Below, piece by piece: positions 21,263 through 30,335 of a stretch of DNA of 64,000 bases; the first letter of the stretch is position 1; each line of letters starts with the position of its first letter. Location of the stretch: positions 310,001 through 374,000 of the forward strand of contig NZ_FOHJ01000003.1 in NCBI RefSeq assembly GCF_900111405.1. The letters are read 5' to 3'. The position numbers and the translations under genes were made by a program. The DNA comes from Salinibacillus kushneri. Its GTDB lineage: Bacteria; Bacillota; Bacilli; Bacillales; Alkalibacillaceae. The notes under the pieces are model-generated. The model ran no database searches, was not told the DNA's origin, and saw only the letters and a list, made by a program, of their open reading frames with translations.

Positions 21263-21304
21263 AAAAAACAGGCAAATTTCCTTAATTTTGCCTGTTTTTT
21301 TATA
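21263..21304 (+). terminator. Second terminator before tdk
   Basis: AAAACAGGCAAA pairs with TTTGCCTGTTTT and is followed by more T. It is 70 bp after the first one. It could be a back-up terminator or, if a promoter lies between the two, an attenuator of tdk. Confidence 0.8.
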
Positions 21305-21486
21305 CGTCTACTTCGTTTAAACTAAGTAAGGAAATATACCGAAAAAGTTTACAGGCTTATAGAATTACGTATAATTGGATAAATTAAGTCTAAGGAATAT
21401 AAGAAAAATAAATCGAATCAGGAGCCCAAATAGTATTTAAAACAGATGTTTTGAGCAAGCATTGCATGGAAAGGGGAGAGGCTTCA

Positions 21487-22104
21487 GTGAATATCATGAA
21501 GCACAACGGTTGGGTAGAGGTTATATGTGGGAGTATGTTTTCTGGAAAATCCGAGGAACTCATAAGACGAGTACGCCGTGCTACATACGGTCATTTAAAG
21601 GTGAAAGTTTTTAAACCTGTCATCGATAATCGCTATGCGGATGAATCAGTTGTTTCTCACAACGGAAGTTCAGTTATTGCCAGACCAATCGAACATTCCA
21701 GCCAAATTTACGATAATATAAATGAGAATGATGATGTAATCGGAATAGATGAAGTACAGTTTTTTGATGAGCATGTAGTCGCAGTGAGCCAGGATTTAGC
21801 TGAACGTGGCTTTCGCGTTATTGTAGCCGGACTTGATTTAGACTTTAGAGGAGAACCGTTTGGCCCTGTACCAAGTTTGATGGCTCTAAGCGAGTCTGTA
21901 ACGAAGTTAAATGCTATCTGCCCAGTGTGCGGTTCACCAGCAAGCAGAACTCAACGACTTATTGATGGAAAACCAGCCTCTTATGATGATCCAGTTATTT
22001 TAGTAGGAGCGTCTGAATCCTACGAACCACGCTGCCGCCATCATCATGAAGTCCCAAACAGACCCAAAATAACGGACGAGCTTAAAAAAACTACAGTAAA
22101 ATAA
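21487..22104 (+). CDS. tdk: Thymidine kinase
   Basis: The 205-residue type II thymidine kinase salvages thymidine to dTMP. The P-loop [11 protein letters not shown] is near residue 14-24, Walker B-like IDEVQFFD follows, then the base-binding [12 protein letters not shown]. The structural zinc ligands are in CPVCG and RCRHHHE. The GTG at 21487 ([15 protein letters not shown]) matches the usual short N-terminus and is just after AAGGGGAGAGG; an ATG at 21451 would add 12 unusual residues. It is placed between rpmE2 and prfA as in B. subtilis. Confidence 0.94.
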   Translation: MNIMKHNGWVEVICGSMFSGKSEELIRRVRRATYGHLKVKVFKPVIDNRYADESVVSHNGSSVIARPIEHSSQIYDNINENDDVIGIDEVQFFDEHVVAVSQDLAERGFRVIVAGLDLDFRGEPFGPVPSLMALSESVTKLNAICPVCGSPASRTQRLIDGKPASYDDPVILVGASESYEPRCRHHHEVPNRPKITDELKKTTVK

Positions 22105-22111
22105 ATAGGTT

Positions 22112-22139
22112 AAAAAACTACCGGAGCCGGTAGTTTTTT
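22112..22139 (+). terminator. Terminator after tdk
   Basis: AAAAAACTACCGG and CCGGTAGTTTTTT pair perfectly around AG, 8 bp after the tdk stop. Nothing else was recognised before prfA. Confidence 0.88.
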
Positions 22140-22361
22140 CATTAGATGAAGATAGCTTAATAAGTACATAAACATGATGGTTATAGGTGAATGAACGGTT
22201 TATAAATAAGTGAGAGCTAATGGAATCCTTCACCCTGTCCGGTTTGACGAAACCAATCTTAGCCAGCTGCAGTCACCCTGTGTCTTCTGTACCTAATTTT
22301 GACCATTGTACGTAACCTATAATATAATAAGTATGGTTTATGAAAAGTAGAGGTGGAGAAC

Positions 22362-23432
22362 ATGTTAGAGAAGCTACAATCTATTGAAGATCGTTATGAC
22401 AAATTAAATGAAATGCTAAGTGATCCTGAAGTGATTAATGATTCTAAAAAGCTAAGAGAGTATTCAAAAGAACAGGCTGATCTTCAGGAGATTGTGGAAA
22501 AGTATCGCCGATATAAAGAAGTGAAAGATGAGCTTGCTGATGCAAAAGCAATGCTCGATGATCAATTAGATGATGATATGCAGGATATGGTTAAGGATGA
22601 AATTTCCGAGCTGACTTCTGAACAGGAAGAACTCGAGGAAACGATGAAGATCCTGCTTATTCCAAAAGACCCAAATGATGAGAAAAACGTAATTATGGAG
22701 GTTCGTGGAGCAGCTGGCGGCGATGAGGCCGCACTATTTGCAGGAGACTTATATCGTATGTATTCCCGCTATGCTGAATCCCAAGGGTGGAAAATTGACG
22801 TCATTGAATCCCATGAATCTGATGTCGGTGGCTTTAAAGAAGTGATATTTATGGTGAACGGAAACGGAGCATACTCGAAATTAAAATTTGAGAATGGTGC
22901 ACACCGTGTTCAGCGTGTTCCAGAGACCGAATCAGGTGGACGTATCCATACTTCAACCGCTACTGTAGCTGCTCTTCCTGAAGCAGAGGAAGTGGAAGTG
23001 GATATCAATGAAAAGGATATTCGTGTAGATACGTTTGCATCCAGTGGTCCAGGTGGGCAAAGTGTAAATACAACAATGTCAGCAGTTAGACTCACACACG
23101 AACCAACCGGTATTGTGGTGTCATGTCAGGATGAGAAATCACAAATTAAAAACAAAGAAAAAGCGATGAAAGTACTTCGTGCCCGGGTCTATGAAAAATT
23201 TCAACAAGAAGCCCAGGCAGAACTCGATGAAACACGGAAATCAGCCGTAGGTTCAGGGGATCGCTCTGAGCGTATTCGTACGTATAACTTTCCGCAAAAC
23301 CGTGTAACAGATCATCGTATTGGGTTAACCATTCAAAAGTTAGACCAGATTTTAGAAGGTAAGCTTAATGAAATCACAGAAGCCCTTATTATTGAAGAGC
23401 AAACCAAAAGACTCGAAGAAATTGGTGATTAA
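22362..23432 (+). CDS. prfA: Peptide chain release factor 1
   Basis: The 356-residue protein reads UAA and UAG stops and triggers peptide release. The GGQ catalytic motif is at 231-233 ([10 protein letters not shown]), the codon-reading PxT-type loop is around residue 185, and the N-terminal half is a coiled coil rich in Glu/Asp. ATG 22362 ([12 protein letters not shown]) is preceded by AGGTGGAG; the upstream GTG at 22353 lies inside that site. The prmC start is two bases after its stop, so the two are translationally coupled. Confidence 0.95.
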   Translation: MLEKLQSIEDRYDKLNEMLSDPEVINDSKKLREYSKEQADLQEIVEKYRRYKEVKDELADAKAMLDDQLDDDMQDMVKDEISELTSEQEELEETMKILLIPKDPNDEKNVIMEVRGAAGGDEAALFAGDLYRMYSRYAESQGWKIDVIESHESDVGGFKEVIFMVNGNGAYSKLKFENGAHRVQRVPETESGGRIHTSTATVAALPEAEEVEVDINEKDIRVDTFASSGPGGQSVNTTMSAVRLTHEPTGIVVSCQDEKSQIKNKEKAMKVLRARVYEKFQQEAQAELDETRKSAVGSGDRSERIRTYNFPQNRVTDHRIGLTIQKLDQILEGKLNEITEALIIEEQTKRLEEIGD

Positions 23433-23433
23433 T

Positions 23434-24300
23434 GTGTCATCCTTTGCAAACCTTTGGGAAGCCCGCCGTTGGGCTTCCCTTTTTTTAAAAGAGCATAATC
23501 GGGAAGAAGGAGTTGCTGATCTCTTATTAATGGATTTGATGTCGATGTCAAAATCCCAGATCCTTGCTGCTATGCGAGACGATTTTCCACAAGAAGTCCA
23601 GGCTAAATTTATCGAACGCATATATCAACATGTGGATAACGGAACCCCTGTACAGCATTTAATAGGCTATGAGTATTTTTACGGACGGAAATTTAAGGTG
23701 AACAGGGATGTGTTAATCCCGCGTCCGGAAACAGAAGAGCTTGTACATCTCGTTTTAAAGCAAATAGAGAAAGAGTTTGATGAAAAGGAACCGGCTAAGG
23801 TTATAGATGTTGGAGCGGGTTCTGGAATTATCGGCATTACAATGAAAAAGGAAAATCCAGCTCTAGACGTACAAGCTGTGGATATCTCGAGGAAGGCATT
23901 AGAAGTAGCAAAGGTCAATGCTAAAAACCTTATGGCTGATGTGAGATTTGTGGAAGGGGACTTTTTAACACCTTTTATTGACGTGGGAGCAAAGGCGGAT
24001 GTTGTCATTTCCAACCCGCCTTATATTTCAGCAGATGATGAGGATAGTCTGGATGATGTAGTGCGTCTGCATGACCCTAAGTTAGCGTTGTTTGCTGAAG
24101 ATGACGGTCTTGCTGCTTACAAAAAAATCATGTATCAGCTTCCTCAGGTAGTGAATGGAAAAGCTTTAGTGGCTTTTGAAATTGGTGATCAGCAAGGTGC
24201 TGCCGTACAAAAGCTAATGAAAGCTGTATTTCCAAAATCAGAACCAGAAATCGTACAAGACATCAATAAAAAGGACCGAATCGTCTACGCATGGATCTGA
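23434..24300 (+). CDS. prmC: Release-factor glutamine methyltransferase PrmC
   Basis: This 288-residue SAM-dependent enzyme methylates the glutamine of the GGQ motif in release factors. The catalytic NPPY motif is at ~194-197 (VISNPPYIS), the SAM-binding VIDVGAGSGIIGI is near residue 125, and the N-terminal helical substrate domain precedes PRPETEELV. The GTG at 23434, one base after the prfA stop, has GGTGAT upstream inside the prfA end; the frame stays open into prfA but the upstream part is not family-like. The prfA-prmC pairing is nearly universal. Confidence 0.93.
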   Translation: MSSFANLWEARRWASLFLKEHNREEGVADLLLMDLMSMSKSQILAAMRDDFPQEVQAKFIERIYQHVDNGTPVQHLIGYEYFYGRKFKVNRDVLIPRPETEELVHLVLKQIEKEFDEKEPAKVIDVGAGSGIIGITMKKENPALDVQAVDISRKALEVAKVNAKNLMADVRFVEGDFLTPFIDVGAKADVVISNPPYISADDEDSLDDVVRLHDPKLALFAEDDGLAAYKKIMYQLPQVVNGKALVAFEIGDQQGAAVQKLMKAVFPKSEPEIVQDINKKDRIVYAWI

Positions 24301-24350
24301 AAAATTCTGTTCTGTTGAAATCTATGAAACTAAACTTTTTAAAAACTTAT

Positions 24351-24380
24351 GTTTAAACTGCTAGATTTCTGCCCATACTT
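24351..24380 (+). promoter_or_regulatory. Candidate sigma-F promoter of spoIIR
   Basis: GTTTA (24351-24355), a 15-bp spacer, and GCCCATACTT (24371-24380) fit the forespore sigma-F pattern GywTA / GgnnAnAnTr except at the second G and last base. spoIIR is sigma-F-dependent in B. subtilis. Confidence 0.5.
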
Positions 24381-24414
24381 ATGACCAGAAGCAAAGGTTA
24401 AGGGGGCAGAAATC

Positions 24415-25038
24415 ATGAAAAGAATCGTTTTTATATTTGTAAGTGCATTTATATTATTTTATAATCCAATGATTGGGTATGGAAATCAAAATGCGAATCA
24501 GGAAGAAGAGTATCAGGTGATTCCTGATGATTCCATTCGTCTGCGTATTTTAGCTCATTCAAATAGTGAAAAGGATCAACAAGTAAAGCATGAAATTAGA
24601 GATCAGGTGAATCAGGAAATTACAAAGTGGGTAAATGAGCTTACCAATATTGAGACTGCGCGTGATTTGATTCAATCGAAATTACCTGAAATTGAAACCA
24701 TTGTGGCTAATGTCCTTAAGGAAAATGACATTCATCAAACATTTGATTTAGAATTTGGCGATGTACAATTCCCGAGTAAATTGTACGGCGGTCAGGTATA
24801 CCCAGCTGGAACGTATGAAGCTTTGCTCATTACAATTGGGGATGGAAAAGGGGATAATTGGTGGTGTGTGTTATTCCCGCCCCTCTGTTTCCTCGATTTT
24901 TCAAATGGAACAACTGTCGCTTCTGCCGAGGAGGATACAACCGAAATGTCGAATCCAGATACCCAGAAGGTAGAAGTAGAGTTTTTTGTCGTAGATTGGT
25001 TTCACAGTATAGTAGATTGGCTGAAAAATCTATTTTAA
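24415..25038 (+). CDS. spoIIR: Stage II sporulation protein R
   Basis: The 207-residue protein has an N-terminal signal or anchor segment (about 4-22) and is the forespore-made signal that acts in the intermembrane space on SpoIIGA to activate sigma-E in the mother cell. Family marks are SIRLRILAHSNSEKDQ near residue 40, the YGGQVYPAGTYEALLI block, and the WWCVLFPPLCF motif. AAGGGGGC precedes the ATG. A candidate sigma-F promoter lies 34 bp upstream. Confidence 0.95.
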   Translation: MKRIVFIFVSAFILFYNPMIGYGNQNANQEEEYQVIPDDSIRLRILAHSNSEKDQQVKHEIRDQVNQEITKWVNELTNIETARDLIQSKLPEIETIVANVLKENDIHQTFDLEFGDVQFPSKLYGGQVYPAGTYEALLITIGDGKGDNWWCVLFPPLCFLDFSNGTTVASAEEDTTEMSNPDTQKVEVEFFVVDWFHSIVDWLKNLF

Positions 25039-25104
25039 TGATCATATTTCACTCCTCATTTTCATAGAGTAGAACTAGAAATGAAGATGCGGGAGTGATT
25101 TTTT

Positions 25105-25548
25105 ATGGTAAACATAGTACCTGTCCGTGAATATGATTCTAAAACAGTGGAGGATTTTTTCGGCAGCCATTGGGAAAACCAAACGAACAAACAGGAGCTT
25201 CTTACTTTTGGTAGATTTATAGAAATACATGGGGAGCGTAAAGGCTTTTATGCAATCATGCCTAGAGAAAATGATATCGGCCAGCTTCGAACCTTATACT
25301 TTACTGAGCAATTGCAAGCAAGTCTATTGCTCATGCTTATTGACTGGGTAAAAGAGGATGCTTCTCAGAATGGCTATGAGCAGCTTCTGGTATTTAGTCA
25401 TCGTTTATCAACAGATAGCCTTTTCCAAACGTGGGGATTCGAAAAAATAACGGGACACCCCCCGATTTCTGTGGATAAACCTAGTGATGAAGGCGAATGG
25501 TGGATAACCAATGTCAACATATCCACAAATGCGGATAAAAACTGTTGA
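25105..25548 (+). CDS. ywlB: YwlB-like GNAT-family protein
   Basis: The 147-residue protein is in the position of B. subtilis ywlB, between spoIIR and ywlC, and has the general layout of a small GNAT acetyltransferase: a central beta region around GFYAIMPREND, then an amphipathic helix, and a late LFQTWGFEKI motif typical of GNAT proteins. No acetyl-CoA loop of the classical RxxGxG form is clear, so catalytic activity is uncertain. Substrate is unknown. The 3' end of the gene contains several DnaA-box-like sequences that continue into the intergenic region. Confidence 0.75.
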   Translation: MVNIVPVREYDSKTVEDFFGSHWENQTNKQELLTFGRFIEIHGERKGFYAIMPRENDIGQLRTLYFTEQLQASLLLMLIDWVKEDASQNGYEQLLVFSHRLSTDSLFQTWGFEKITGHPPISVDKPSDEGEWWITNVNISTNADKNC

Positions 25549-25643
25549 TAATTTGTGTAAAACATGTGGATAAGCTCTTTAGCTTGTGAAAAACCCTCCT
25601 ATCCTGTGGATAAGATGGTTTTTCTGTCCCTTATTGTGGATAA
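25470..25643. promoter_or_regulatory. DnaA-box cluster between ywlB and ywlC
   Basis: The exact DnaA box TGTGGATAA (complement TTATCCACA) occurs at 25470, 25565, 25605 and 25635, all in one orientation. One-mismatch forms are at 25499 (GGTGGATAA), 25519 (ATATCCACA, opposite strand), 25530 (TGCGGATAA) and 25543 (TGTTGATAA). That is eight sites in 174 bp. An exact box in the opposite orientation lies further off at 26248. B. subtilis has DnaA-box clusters outside oriC, including one at ywlC, that restrain initiation by titrating DnaA. No gene is seen in the rest of 25549-25878. Confidence 0.85.
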
Positions 25644-25878
25644 TAGTAAAGCCCAGCGACATTCATTTGGTTTAATCGAAGTTTTAGTGGAGTCATTCTA
25701 GCCTGTATGGATTCATTTGCGTGTAAACGAATAATCCATTGTTTAGGGCTATAGCGAAAGCCTTTATAACTACAAGTCCCTATTTGTTACTCACATTCAA
25801 CCTATCCTCCTTACTTGCCAACATCCCCCAAACAAGCCCATAATAGAAACAGAAATTTTTACGTAGGAGTGCGGCAAA

Positions 25879-26925
25879 ATGACAGACAAGCAATACGAGA
25901 CGAAATATTGGAATGTGGAGCATGAACAGATTGATGAACATAATGAACATATAAAGGAAGCAGCAGCAGCGATTCAACATCAGGAGGCAGTGGCTTTCCC
26001 TACTGAAACCGTTTATGGATTAGGGGCAGATGCGACAACTACTGAGGCTGTCCATAAAATTTTTCAAGCTAAAGGCCGGCCTGGGGATAATCCGTTAATT
26101 GTTCATATCGCCAATCTACAGCAGGTGGAAACAGTAGCGGAGGAGATCCCTGATCAGGCACGGAAACTAATGGATGCGTTCTGGCCAGGATCCCTTACCG
26201 TTATTTTAAAAAGTAATGGGGCCTCGGCTGAGAATGTAACAGCCGGGTTATCCACAGTAGGTGTGAGAATGCCGGATCATCCTGTGGCGCGTGCCCTGCT
26301 TACAGCCTGTAAGCTTCCTGTTGCAGCCCCGAGTGCCAATCAATCCGGGCGCCCGAGTCCCACGACCGCCCAGCATGTATTAGATGATTTAACCGGAAAA
26401 GTTTACGGTGTTGTAGATGGAGGTCCTACAGGAGTAGGTGTCGAATCAACAGTGGTGGATTGTACAGCTGAAACCGCAGTTATACTTCGCCCAGGTGGTG
26501 TAACAAAAGAGGATTTGGAAGCTGTAATTGGTCCAGTAAAAACAGCTTCTGATTTTAAAAATGAAAGGAAACAGCCCAAAGCACCAGGGATGAAATATAC
26601 CCATTATGCACCTAATGCGCCGTTTTGGTTAATGGAGGGAAACGTCAACACCATACAGAATGAAATTAACCGTCTGCATAAGGAAGGAAAGAGAGTAGGC
26701 GTGATGGCAAGTGAAGAGCATGCAGAACAGTATCAACACGCCGTCGTTAAAAGCTGTGGATCAAAGGAGGATCTAAAAGAAGTAGCGCACAAAATCTATC
26801 ATTGCCTGCGTTCGTTTAATAACGAAGATGTGGATATCATTCTTGGTGAAACCTTTCCTAAAGAGGGAGTAGGTGCAGCAGTTATGAATCGTTTAGAAAA
26901 GGCTGCAACTAAAGTCATGAAGTAA
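25879..26925 (+). CDS. ywlC: Threonylcarbamoyl-AMP synthase (Sua5/YwlC)
   Basis: This 348-residue enzyme makes threonylcarbamoyl-AMP from threonine, bicarbonate and ATP, the first step of the tRNA t6A37 modification. The N-terminal YrdC domain has AFPTETVYGLGADA, KGRPGDNPLIVH and the SANQSGRPSPT motif; a linker with APGMKYTHYAP leads to the C-terminal Sua5 domain, so this is the long Sua5 form. AGGAG lies upstream of the ATG. The gene follows the DnaA-box cluster directly, so DnaA binding there could also affect its transcription (inference). Confidence 0.93.
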   Translation: MTDKQYETKYWNVEHEQIDEHNEHIKEAAAAIQHQEAVAFPTETVYGLGADATTTEAVHKIFQAKGRPGDNPLIVHIANLQQVETVAEEIPDQARKLMDAFWPGSLTVILKSNGASAENVTAGLSTVGVRMPDHPVARALLTACKLPVAAPSANQSGRPSPTTAQHVLDDLTGKVYGVVDGGPTGVGVESTVVDCTAETAVILRPGGVTKEDLEAVIGPVKTASDFKNERKQPKAPGMKYTHYAPNAPFWLMEGNVNTIQNEINRLHKEGKRVGVMASEEHAEQYQHAVVKSCGSKEDLKEVAHKIYHCLRSFNNEDVDIILGETFPKEGVGAAVMNRLEKAATKVMK

Positions 26926-27031
26926 CCCTTTGATAAGTGAATGAAGAGCTCAATACGTCATAAAGAAACGGCTAGTCTAAACCGAATCCTCTTCGCATAT
27001 ATTGGAGGTAGCATGTCCGAGGAGGGTTCAC

Positions 27032-27580
27032 ATGATTTCATATATCATTGGTGAATGGCTTACAATATCATTAATGGCGATTGCAGTAGGTATGGATGCA
27101 TTCTCAGTAAGCCTTGGGATGGGAATGCTGAACTTACGCCTGCGCAAAATCGCCATCATAGGAATACTGATTGGCATCTTCCATATTATTATGCCATTTT
27201 TCGGAATACTGCTTGGCAATATTTTATCGCAAAGATTTGGTTCCTTTGCTATCTATGTGGGGGGAATCCTCCTGATTGTTCTGGGCATTCAAATGTTTAT
27301 CCATTCTTTTTCAAAAGAGAACAACACATATTTAGTGAGGGGAGCCGGTCTTTTTATATTTGCTTTTACCGTTAGTCTGGATAGCTTTTCGGTGGGGCTT
27401 AGCTTAGGTATGTTTGGCGTTCGAACGATTGTTGCGCTACTTTTATTTGGATTAGCCAGCATGGTCCTTACATGGCTTGGTTTTTTACTTGCGCGAAAGG
27501 CTTCCAGTTTACTTGGCTCCTACAGTGAAGTTCTTGGTGGCAGCATTCTTTGTGCCTTTGGTATTCAACTATTATTATAA
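27032..27580 (+). CDS. mntP: Manganese efflux pump MntP
   Basis: This is a 182-residue integral membrane protein with about six transmembrane helices made of two related halves. The paired acidic motifs are visible as [12 protein letters not shown] in the first half and [12 protein letters not shown] in the second, the metal-path residues of MntP (DUF204). ATG 27032 is preceded by GAGGAGGG; the longer frame from 27002 would add charged residues unlike the family. The locus matches B. subtilis ywlD. No MntR box or manganese riboswitch was recognised upstream. Confidence 0.93.
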   Translation: MISYIIGEWLTISLMAIAVGMDAFSVSLGMGMLNLRLRKIAIIGILIGIFHIIMPFFGILLGNILSQRFGSFAIYVGGILLIVLGIQMFIHSFSKENNTYLVRGAGLFIFAFTVSLDSFSVGLSLGMFGVRTIVALLLFGLASMVLTWLGFLLARKASSLLGSYSEVLGGSILCAFGIQLLL

Positions 27581-27792
27581 TGCTCAAGTAAATCAAACGG
27601 ATTAGAACTGGAAGAGCAGTTATCTTGCATGCTTAGGGGCTGAGGCAAATAAAGAGCTGGATTCATAAATAAATGCTTCTCTTTGGCAAGATTATTTCTT
27701 CTTTCATTTTGAAAATGAGCGTTTAGCCAAAAGTGACAGGTGCCCCTTATTAATGATATATTTTTGCTAAGAAATGAATGGAGGGTACCAGC

Positions 27793-28383
27793 ATGAAAAA
27801 TATCCTTTTTGTCTGTACTGGCAACACTTGTCGAAGCCCCATGGCAGAAGCCCTTTTAAAGCATAAATCAAAAGATATTCAAGTGAAATCGGCAGGCCTT
27901 TTTGCTGGTAAGGGTGCACCAGCATCAACACAAACTCGAGAGGTTCTATCCGAAAACGGAATTAATCTGAATCACCAATCCCAGCCCCTAACTCCACAAC
28001 TAGTCGAATGGGCAGACCTCATTTTGACTATGACCTCAAATCATAAGCAAAGCATTATCATGCAATATTCGGAAGCTGAAGATAAGGTATTTACTTTAAA
28101 GGAATATGTAGATGAAAACCAACTGGAAATATGGAGGGAACTGAAGGAAGCTTATGCAACCTTAGAGAGTAATCGTGCCATTCTCAAAACCTCTGATGAC
28201 AAGGATTTAAGTCGAAAAAATGAGGAAACCCGCAAAAAAATAGACGCTTTGGAAAAACAAGTGGAAAGTTTAGATATTCAGGATCCTTTTGGCGAAGATG
28301 TGAACGTTTATCGAAAAACCCTGGAAGAGCTCGAAAAATATATTGAACTTCTTTGGGAAAAGGTAGACAATAGAGACAAATAG
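27793..28383 (+). CDS. ywlE: Low-molecular-weight protein arginine phosphatase with insertion
   Basis: The 196-residue enzyme removes phosphate from protein arginine. The P-loop CTGNTCRS runs from Cys8 to Ser15; Thr12 corresponds to the Thr that sets arginine over tyrosine specificity in B. subtilis YwlE. The general-acid Asp is at 164 in DPFGEDVNVY, whereas in the 150-residue B. subtilis protein it is near 118. The difference is an insertion of about 45 residues after FTLKEYV, rich in Glu, Lys and Leu, probably a coiled coil. ATG 27793 has GGAGGG upstream. Residues needed for catalysis are intact. Confidence 0.9.
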   Translation: MKNILFVCTGNTCRSPMAEALLKHKSKDIQVKSAGLFAGKGAPASTQTREVLSENGINLNHQSQPLTPQLVEWADLILTMTSNHKQSIIMQYSEAEDKVFTLKEYVDENQLEIWRELKEAYATLESNRAILKTSDDKDLSRKNEETRKKIDALEKQVESLDIQDPFGEDVNVYRKTLEELEKYIELLWEKVDNRDK

Positions 28384-28411
28384 AATATACGGGTTTTGGG
28401 GGGATTAGAGA

Positions 28412-29701
28412 ATGGCAGATAAACACCGCTTCAGCCTAAAGGTTAAGCTTGTCTGTTTTACCACGGTTCTGGCCCTTATTACATATGGGACAAGCGCATT
28501 TTTTATTTATGTATTAAATGATTATTTACAATCGTTTTTAGGCTTATCAGAACCGGTTTATATGATTACGATTTTACTGCTCGGGATTATTTGGTCAGGG
28601 ATTTTAGCTTATTTTGCAGCTGGATTTATTATTAAACCACTGTTAAAACTAAAGGATGCCGCTAATGAAGCAGCAAATGGCAACATGGCAAAAGATGTCG
28701 AAGTATCCAAATCCAATGATGAAATTCGTTCTCTAGGGTTAGCTTTTAATACCATGCTGGCGAGCCTTCGTGATATCATTACAAATATCGAGGACAATTT
28801 TGATCAAACCCATCAATCAGTTGGAGCAATCAAACAATCGGTAATGAACGCAGAGCAGCAGGCAAGTACCATTTCACAAACCATTTCAGAAATCGCTTCG
28901 GGTGCAGAAAGTTCTTCCTCATCCATTTTACAAACGGCGGAATCTGTTGAAGAAGCGACCCGCCTGGCAAGAGAGGTGCAGAAGGAAGCTAAGCATTCCC
29001 ATTCGTTATCACAAGGCATGCTTGAGACACTTAATCAGTCAAAAGGAATTATTGGGAAATTGGTGACCAGTGTTCAAAATATCTCTACAGATCAGAAAAA
29101 TTCATTGGAAGCTGTGGAACGATTGGAAAAAAACGCAGCTGAGGTTGAAAAAATCATTTCCCTTGTTGGAGAAATTGCGGAACAGACAAACCTTTTAGCC
29201 TTAAATGCCTCTATTGAAGCAGCAAGAGCAGGAGAACATGGACAAGGCTTTGCTGTGGTAGCTGAAGAAGTGCGTAAACTTGCAGATGAGAGTTCCAGAG
29301 CGGTTCAAAATATTTCAGGTTTCATTGCAACGATTCAGCAGGATGTTAGAGGCGTAGTAGAACAAATTCAGAATCAAGTCAGCTATGCGAGACAAGAGGC
29401 TTCTAAGGGTGAGGAATCCAATGTGGCCATTGAAAATGTGTCTACGTCTGTTAACGAAGTGGCAGATGCTGTAGGGAATATTTCAGATTTAATGGATAAA
29501 CAACTAGCTACCATGGAAGCAACATCTAAAGAATCTCAGGAAGTTGCAGCGATTGCAGAGCAAACCACTGCCGGAACTGAGGAAGTAAGCGCGTCTATTC
29601 AGGAACAAAATGCAGTGATACAAGAAGTTAGTAAAAAAGCTTATCAATTAGAGCAGCAAGCGAAACAACTCAATCGTCAAATTCATAAGTTTCAAAAATA
29701 A
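28412..29701 (+). CDS. Methyl-accepting chemotaxis protein without external sensor
   Basis: The 429-residue protein has two membrane helices (about 12-34 and 48-71) separated by only ~13 residues, a HAMP domain (~72-125, with [16 protein letters not shown]), and a long cytoplasmic signalling coil whose tip has [21 protein letters not shown]. With almost no extracellular loop it cannot bind an external ligand in the usual way; it may sense through the membrane, HAMP or a partner. GGGGGGA precedes the ATG. It lies between ywlE and ywlG, where B. subtilis has rpiB. Its stop overlaps the first possible ywlG start. Confidence 0.92.
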   Translation: MADKHRFSLKVKLVCFTTVLALITYGTSAFFIYVLNDYLQSFLGLSEPVYMITILLLGIIWSGILAYFAAGFIIKPLLKLKDAANEAANGNMAKDVEVSKSNDEIRSLGLAFNTMLASLRDIITNIEDNFDQTHQSVGAIKQSVMNAEQQASTISQTISEIASGAESSSSSILQTAESVEEATRLAREVQKEAKHSHSLSQGMLETLNQSKGIIGKLVTSVQNISTDQKNSLEAVERLEKNAAEVEKIISLVGEIAEQTNLLALNASIEAARAGEHGQGFAVVAEEVRKLADESSRAVQNISGFIATIQQDVRGVVEQIQNQVSYARQEASKGEESNVAIENVSTSVNEVADAVGNISDLMDKQLATMEATSKESQEVAAIAEQTTAGTEEVSASIQEQNAVIQEVSKKAYQLEQQAKQLNRQIHKFQK

Positions 29702-29718
29702 TGGAAGGAGCTTTTCGC

Positions 29719-30288
29719 TTGGTGAAGAACATGTCTGACTTACAAACCGACATTAAAAGTCATCTTGAGGAACTAAATCACGATTGGCTGAGGAGTAATC
29801 GTTTAAAACATGGTCAGATTTTTGTGCTTGGGTGTTCAACGAGTGAAGTAGCAGGAGAACGCATTGGTACGTCTGGAAGTGAAGAAATTGCTGAAGTGAT
29901 ATTTTGGGGAATGCAGACGTTACAAAAAGAAACGGGAGTACACCTTGCTTTTCAATGCTGCGAACACTTAAACCGCTCCCTTGTAGTAGAACAGAACACA
30001 ATGGAAAGGTTTAACTTAACCCAAGTGTCAGCTGTACCCATTCCGAAAGCCGGGGGATCGATGGCTTCCTATGCTTATCGCCACATGGGGAATCCGGTCC
30101 TGGTTGAGTCCATTACTGCTCATGCAGGTATGGATATTGGGGATACATTTATCGGAATGCACTTAAAACAGGTAGTCGTCCCGCTTCGTTTAAAGCGCAA
30201 GAACATAGGTGAAGCCCATGTGACCGCCGGCTTTTCACGTCCGAAGCTCATTGGTGGTGAACGAGCCGTCTATTCAATACCAGAATAA
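29719..30288 (+). CDS. ywlG: YwlG, UPF0340 family protein
   Basis: The ~190-residue conserved protein of unknown function (TIGR01440) occupies its usual position just before glyA. Family marks are FVLGCSTSEVAGERIGT near residue 35 and FQCCEHLNRSLVVE near residue 75. Start is uncertain: TTG 29719 has GGAAGGAG eight bases upstream, a GTG at 29722 is equally in frame, and an ATG at 29701 overlaps the chemoreceptor stop but lacks a ribosome site. No catalytic role is proposed. Confidence 0.87.
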   Translation: MVKNMSDLQTDIKSHLEELNHDWLRSNRLKHGQIFVLGCSTSEVAGERIGTSGSEEIAEVIFWGMQTLQKETGVHLAFQCCEHLNRSLVVEQNTMERFNLTQVSAVPIPKAGGSMASYAYRHMGNPVLVESITAHAGMDIGDTFIGMHLKQVVVPLRLKRKNIGEAHVTAGFSRPKLIGGERAVYSIPE

Positions 30289-30335
30289 GTACATTAAACC
30301 ATAAAATTTGAGTAATCTGTGAGGAGGAGAAAGCT

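Noticed and set aside
27700-27792. AAGTGACAGGTGCCCC before ywlE as a repeat or regulatory element
   Set aside because: It resembles a short motif common in some Bacilli, but only one copy is seen here and no pairing arm was found.
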